Positions 5,555 to 5,880 of a DNA stretch of 5,880 nt are shown here, in pieces. Where the stretch lies: NCBI GenBank assembly GCA_023428865.1, contig JAEYWT010000276.1, positions 1-5,880 of the forward strand, read 5' to 3'. The notes under the pieces were generated by a model. That model was not told the DNA's origin. It saw only the letters and a program-made list of their open reading frames with translations, and made no database searches. Position 1 is the first letter of the stretch. Every line of letters begins with the position of its first letter. A program made the position numbers and the translations under genes. The DNA is from Bacteroidota bacterium (GTDB lineage: Bacteria > Bacteroidota > Bacteroidia > Flavobacteriales_F > PHOS-HE28).

Positions 5555-5880
5555 ATGAGACCGCTTTCCGGTGAGACCATACTTGAACGGAGGTGGCTCC
5601 TCTTCGTACTCCTGGCTCTATTGGTTCGGGCATTGTATATCACCATTGCCATTGCAGATATCCGTTCAGAAGGAACTCCGGGGCATCTCTCTATCGACGG
5701 TGGTGACACTTATGGGTACCTCGCCCCAATAGAGAGTGTTCTGAACGGAGGGGAATATGAACCGGCGTACCGTATGCCTGGCGTGGGAGCACCCTACTGG
5801 ATCCTCAGACAGTTCTTGGACATTGGCAATGCTCGCGACGTACTCGTAGGTCTGCAATGGCTCCTTTCGGGGTTCAGCGT
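5555..5880 (+). CDS. GT39/ArnT-like integral membrane glycosyltransferase (N-terminal part, cut by the window edge)
   Basis: Reading from the ATG at 5555 gives 108 codons open to the right edge. The product begins MRPLSGETILERRW, then a membrane helix at about residues 13–34. Next comes an extracytoplasmic loop with IDGGDTYGYLAPIESVLNGG (47–66, Asp48 and Asp51) and a YRMPG motif (72–76), and then the start of further hydrophobic segments (WILRQFLDIG; VGLQWLLSGF). An acidic first loop followed by a gap and R-P-G is characteristic of the GT-C fold families GT39/GT83 (protein O-mannosyltransferases, ArnT), which take sugars from polyprenyl phosphate and transfer them on the outer side of the inner membrane. 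Divergence from an operon containing an ArnC-like enzyme supports that reading. Most of the protein is missing, so acceptor and exact family remain open. Confidence 0.7.
   Translation, partial: MRPLSGETILERRWLLFVLLALLVRALYITIAIADIRSEGTPGHLSIDGGDTYGYLAPIESVLNGGEYEPAYRMPGVGAPYWILRQFLDIGNARDVLVGLQWLLSGFS

Overview
This window looks like chromosomal DNA from a fairly GC-rich member of the Bacteroidota (Flavobacteriia-like). The case rests on four things. A single-pass PASTA protein is divergent from D-Ala–D-Ala ligase, and both have Bacteroidota-type sequence features. The ligase has the HGTPGE and FFDY-AKY signatures I associate with this phylum. An exact TAnnTTTG promoter box precedes the PASTA gene. 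The gene starts lack Shine–Dalgarno sequences. No mobile element, RNA gene or CRISPR array is visible.

Layout. Positions 1–259 (minus) hold the N-terminal part of a membrane-anchored PASTA-domain protein that runs off the left edge. After a 130-bp divergent promoter region comes ddl (390–1388, plus), encoding cytoplasmic D-alanine–D-alanine ligase. Its 3' end overlaps by 10 bp the 3' end of rdgB (1379–1960, minus), a house-cleaning dITP/XTP pyrophosphatase. rdgB is the last gene of a five-gene minus-strand run. In transcription order this run is: a DegT/FdtB-type sugar aminotransferase (5230→4115), an FdtA/QdtA-type dTDP-sugar 3,4-ketoisomerase (4109→3690), a class I SAM methyltransferase (3693→2959), an ArnC/DPM1-like GT2 glycosyltransferase with two C-terminal membrane helices (2956→2021), then rdgB. 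The four sugar genes are tightly packed (5-nt gap, 4-nt ATGA overlap, 2-nt gap) and are almost certainly one operon. A 324-bp intergenic region (5231–5554) separates them from a divergent plus-strand gene (5555 to the right edge, truncated) that starts like a GT39/ArnT-type membrane glycosyltransferase.

How the genes may work together. Ketoisomerase plus aminotransferase would turn dTDP-4-keto-6-deoxyglucose (made by RmlA/RmlB, not in this window) into a dTDP-3-amino-3,6-dideoxyhexose (Fuc3N or Qui3N type). The methyltransferase may decorate that sugar. The GT2 enzyme would load it on undecaprenyl phosphate, and the neighbouring GT-C-type protein could transfer it to an envelope acceptor on the far side of the membrane. 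This resembles the ArnB–ArnC–ArnT logic of lipid A amino-sugar modification, but built on a 3-amino-3,6-dideoxyhexose. The individual families are well supported by sequence; the assembled pathway is inference. The left part (PASTA, ddl, rdgB) is housekeeping.
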